The notes beneath the pieces are model-generated. The model was not told where the DNA came from, made no database searches, and saw only the letters and a program-made list of their open reading frames with translations. A stretch of 7,578 bases of DNA from positions 1-7,578 of the forward strand of contig JASLZO010000049.1 of NCBI GenBank assembly GCA_030754805.1, read 5' to 3'. Numbering within the stretch: the stretch's first letter is position 1; every line of letters begins with the position of its first letter. Source of the DNA: Dehalococcoidia bacterium. Lineage in GTDB: Bacteria > Chloroflexota > Dehalococcoidia > UBA6926. The position numbers and the translations under genes were made by a program. Positions 6,013 through 7,578 of this stretch are shown here, in pieces.

Positions 6013-6013
6013 A

Positions 6014-6055
6014 TGCAACGCCGGCCCGCTGGTTTGCGAATGCGTGGCCGTTGCA
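6014..6055 (+). other. Inverted repeat between the thiolase and HAD genes
   Basis: TGCAACG (6014-6020) is perfectly complementary to CGTTGCA (6049-6055), with GC-rich partly pairing sequence between. It begins one base after the thiolase TAG. There is no T-run, so it is not a textbook terminator; it may attenuate readthrough, protect the upstream message, or be chance. Confidence 0.3.
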
Positions 6056-6069
6056 CGGCGCCGAAACGA

Positions 6070-6076
6070 GAGAGGA
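6070..6076 (+). promoter_or_regulatory. Shine-Dalgarno deciding the HAD gene start
   Basis: GAGAGGA lies six bases before a TTG at 6083. The in-frame GTG at 6044 would add a basic, unconserved-looking 13-residue tail overlapping the inverted repeat, so the TTG is preferred. Confidence 0.55.
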
Positions 6077-6082
6077 ACCTAC

Positions 6083-6451
6083 TTGACGATTCTGATCAGC
6101 TTCGATATTGACGGTACGCTGGAGGTCGGCGACCCTCCCGGAGTCCTGACGTTGGACATGATGAGAATCGCCCAAGACAAAGGCTTCTGGATTGGCAGTT
6201 GCTCAGACCGTACGTTGAGCGGACAACGAGACCTTTGGGAACTGCACGAAATCCGAGTGGACTTCGTCGCCACCAAACCGATGCTCCCTGAGATCATGTC
6301 GAGGTTCAAGGCGGACGGCTACTACCACATAGGCGATCGAGAAGACCTCGACAAGAGGTACGCGCTTGCCGCGGGATTCGAGTTTCTGTGGCCGCACGAA
6401 GCCGTCTTGATGCCCTGGTTTCTACCAGAAGGCAGCCCTGAGACTGGATGA
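6083..6451 (+). CDS. Small HAD-superfamily hydrolase-like protein
   Basis: From a TTG start the product has 122 residues. It opens with ISFDIDGTLE, the HAD motif I, with nucleophile Asp8 and general acid/base Asp10. IGSCSDRT (38-45) supplies a motif II Ser, Lys65 may serve as motif III, and HIGDREDLD (82-90) is motif IV with Asp85 and Asp88/90 for Mg2+. All four HAD signature elements are therefore present, but the protein is very short for the superfamily and leaves no room for a cap domain, so it would be a minimal C0-type phosphatase acting on a large or exposed substrate. The gene follows the thiolase by 70 bp on the same strand and could be cotranscribed, though a link to the catabolic cluster is not evident. 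The HAD fold is likely; the substrate is unknown. Confidence 0.75.
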   Translation: MTILISFDIDGTLEVGDPPGVLTLDMMRIAQDKGFWIGSCSDRTLSGQRDLWELHEIRVDFVATKPMLPEIMSRFKADGYYHIGDREDLDKRYALAAGFEFLWPHEAVLMPWFLPEGSPETG

Positions 6452-6478
6452 GACCTGTCGTGCCGCCGTTCGCATCTA

Positions 6479-6498
6479 GCGATTCGGCAGCCAATCGC
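6479..6498. terminator. Weak hairpin between convergent genes
   Basis: GCGATT (6479-6484) and AATCGC (6493-6498) form a perfect 6-bp stem with an 8-base loop in the 80-bp gap between the HAD and nudC stops. It is in the right place for a bidirectional terminator but has no T-run on either side. Confidence 0.25.
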
Positions 6499-6531
6499 CA
6501 GTCGGCGCCCAGGCCCGTCCTCGGTTGCTAA

Positions 6532-7455
6532 CTAGATCGTGTTCGTTGCCCAGGTCTTGATGAGGTGATGGGCGATGGCGAGGGGTTGGGGCACGGAGAG
6601 CCTTTCGCTCCGTCCGTCCAAGGCAAGCAGGAGCTCATCGCGGTCGAACCACTGAACGTCGGCCATCTCCTCGCTGTCGATGCTTATTTCGGTCGTCGCC
6701 GCCTCGGCGTGGCAGCCGATCATGAGCGACGACGGGAACGGCCACGGCTGGGACGAGTGGTAACGGACGTTGCGGACTTCGATGCCTGCCTCCTCCCTGA
6801 CCTCGCGGGCGACCGCCTCCTCGATTGACTCGCCCTGGTCGATGAAGCCGGCCAACGCGGAGTACATTCGCATCCGGGACAGGCGTCCCCGGGATTGTCC
6901 GAGCAGGCAACGATCCCCGTCGTGGACCAGCATGATGGCGACCGGGTCGGTGCGGGGGAAGTGCTGCGCTTTGCATTCGGGACACTGGCGGACGTGACCG
7001 CCGCGGCCCATCTCCGTCGCGGCGCCGCACACCGAGCAGAAACCGTGCCGGTTGTGCCAGTCCAACTGCGCACGCGCCTGCGCCACGATGCCTGTCTCCT
7101 GTAATTCGAGGATCGTCGCTGCTCTCCTGGCGTCGGAGAAGACGATCGACTTGTCAGTCGTGAACTCCTCCGCGGCGTCGTCCGTCTTCGGGACGTAAAC
7201 GGCAAAGTGCGCTCGCCCATCCTGAAGACCCAGGAAGACAGGCGGTCCGTCGATGGCGAGTTCCTTCAGTTCGGCGGCGCCCAGCCACCTCAGACTCGGC
7301 GCCGATCCGTCGGTCATCGGCACTTCGAGTCCCCGCATCAGCAGGAATTTCGTGTCTGGGTCGAGTGTCCGTTCTTTCAGCCACGCCTCGTCACGGCGTT
7401 GTTGGTCACCACGGTCCAGGGGGTTGTCAGCGAATATGTGAGGTTGGTATGGCAT
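6532..7455 (-). CDS. nudC: NADH pyrophosphatase / NAD-capped RNA hydrolase NudC
   Basis: The 307-residue protein has the full NudC layout. An N-terminal NudC-specific domain (about 1-130) precedes a zinc ribbon with Cys140, Cys143, Cys158 and Cys161 (CSVC...CPEC). The Nudix domain has a complete box from Gly203 to Ile225, with Glu209, Arg217, Glu218, Glu221 and Glu222 all in place. The diagnostic SQPWPFPSSLM at 235-245 separates NudC from other Nudix enzymes. NudC hydrolyses NAD(H) to NMN(H) and AMP and removes NAD caps from RNA in the cytoplasm; it works as a homodimer with Mg2+ or Mn2+. The frame stays open to a TTG at 7527, but that TTG is the first half of a TTGACA -35 box, so the ATG at 7455 is taken; its ribosome-binding site is weak. 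It is convergent with the HAD gene and looks like an independent housekeeping unit. Confidence 0.95.
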   Translation of the reverse strand: MPYQPHIFADNPLDRGDQQRRDEAWLKERTLDPDTKFLLMRGLEVPMTDGSAPSLRWLGAAELKELAIDGPPVFLGLQDGRAHFAVYVPKTDDAAEEFTTDKSIVFSDARRAATILELQETGIVAQARAQLDWHNRHGFCSVCGAATEMGRGGHVRQCPECKAQHFPRTDPVAIMLVHDGDRCLLGQSRGRLSRMRMYSALAGFIDQGESIEEAVAREVREEAGIEVRNVRYHSSQPWPFPSSLMIGCHAEAATTEISIDSEEMADVQWFDRDELLLALDGRSERLSVPQPLAIAHHLIKTWATNTI

Positions 7456-7498
7456 AGAGATCTGTAGATTGTCCTCGCGTTCGAGTGGGGCAGACGAC

Positions 7499-7527
7499 AG
7501 TGTAGGACCGGCGCCTAGTCGTGTCAA
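7499..7527 (-). promoter_or_regulatory. Candidate nudC promoter
   Basis: On the minus strand a perfect TTGACA (7527-7522) and TACACT (7504-7499) are separated by 17 bases, a close match to TTGACA-N17-TANNNT. Transcription would start near 7492, about 37 bases before the nudC ATG. It also explains why the open frame extends upstream without being translated. Confidence 0.6.
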
Positions 7528-7578
7528 TAAGATGCATCCAAGGCGGCTAACCGGGGTCGGGAAGTTCGTAGCGGCACA
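7528..7578. other. Right-edge sequence without a recognisable feature
   Basis: These 51 bases lie upstream of the nudC promoter. I see no coding frame, repeat or motif that can be supported. Confidence 0.4.

Noticed and set aside
6083..6111. TTGACG...TATTGA promoter-like pair at the start of the HAD gene
   Set aside because: It coincides with the start codon and the DIDGT motif; the match is explained by coding sequence, and no gene downstream on this strand would use it.
7456..7527. N-terminal extension of NudC from a TTG at 7527
   Set aside because: The TTG is part of a TTGACA -35 box with a well-spaced -10, and the extension does not look like NudC.

Overview
The window is a GC-rich bacterial segment with no RNA genes, CRISPR array or transposase. 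It carries eight protein genes, one cut off at the left edge. The organism cannot be named from the sequence. TTGACA-type -35 boxes paired with TANNNT-type -10 boxes, GTG/TTG starts and the GC-rich codon use would suit an actinobacterium or another high-GC lineage such as Chloroflexi; this is a weak inference.

Left half, minus strand (3886 down to the left edge): a probable four-gene operon. It reads, in order of transcription, a single-chain family I CoA-transferase, a Gfo/Idh/MocA-type NAD(P) dehydrogenase (8-nt overlap, GTG start), an SDR dehydrogenase after a 134-bp gap, and a xylose-isomerase-like TIM-barrel protein (1-nt TGATG overlap) that runs off the left edge. Three of these four are typical of polyol or sugar-acid catabolism. 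The first is an acid-activating enzyme.

Middle (3887-4085): a divergent promoter region. Each side has a plausible promoter, and a perfect 14-bp palindrome (GGTATT-TG-AATACC) overlaps the rightward -10 box. No regulator gene lies in the window.

Right of this, plus strand: a DUF35 zinc-ribbon/OB-fold protein and a thiolase-superfamily protein, the pairing known from Ltp2/ChsH2 and BbsB/BbsA. The thiolase keeps a cysteine at the nucleophile position but lacks the usual GHP and CxG motifs, so it may be a retro-aldolase or another C-C lyase. The two genes are separated by a 133-bp MITE-like element with perfect 12-bp terminal inverted repeats and a REP-like core. A strong dyad follows, abutting the thiolase ribosome-binding region. 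A very small HAD phosphatase-like gene comes next.

Right end (7504-6532, minus strand): nudC, an NADH pyrophosphatase/NAD-cap hydrolase with its own promoter, convergent with the HAD gene and probably unrelated to the catabolic cluster.

Working model (inference): the dehydrogenases and the TIM-barrel isomerase convert a polyhydroxylated substrate to a keto acid, the CoA-transferase makes its CoA thioester, and the DUF35/thiolase complex cleaves a C-C bond. I do not recognise this exact gene set as a described pathway.
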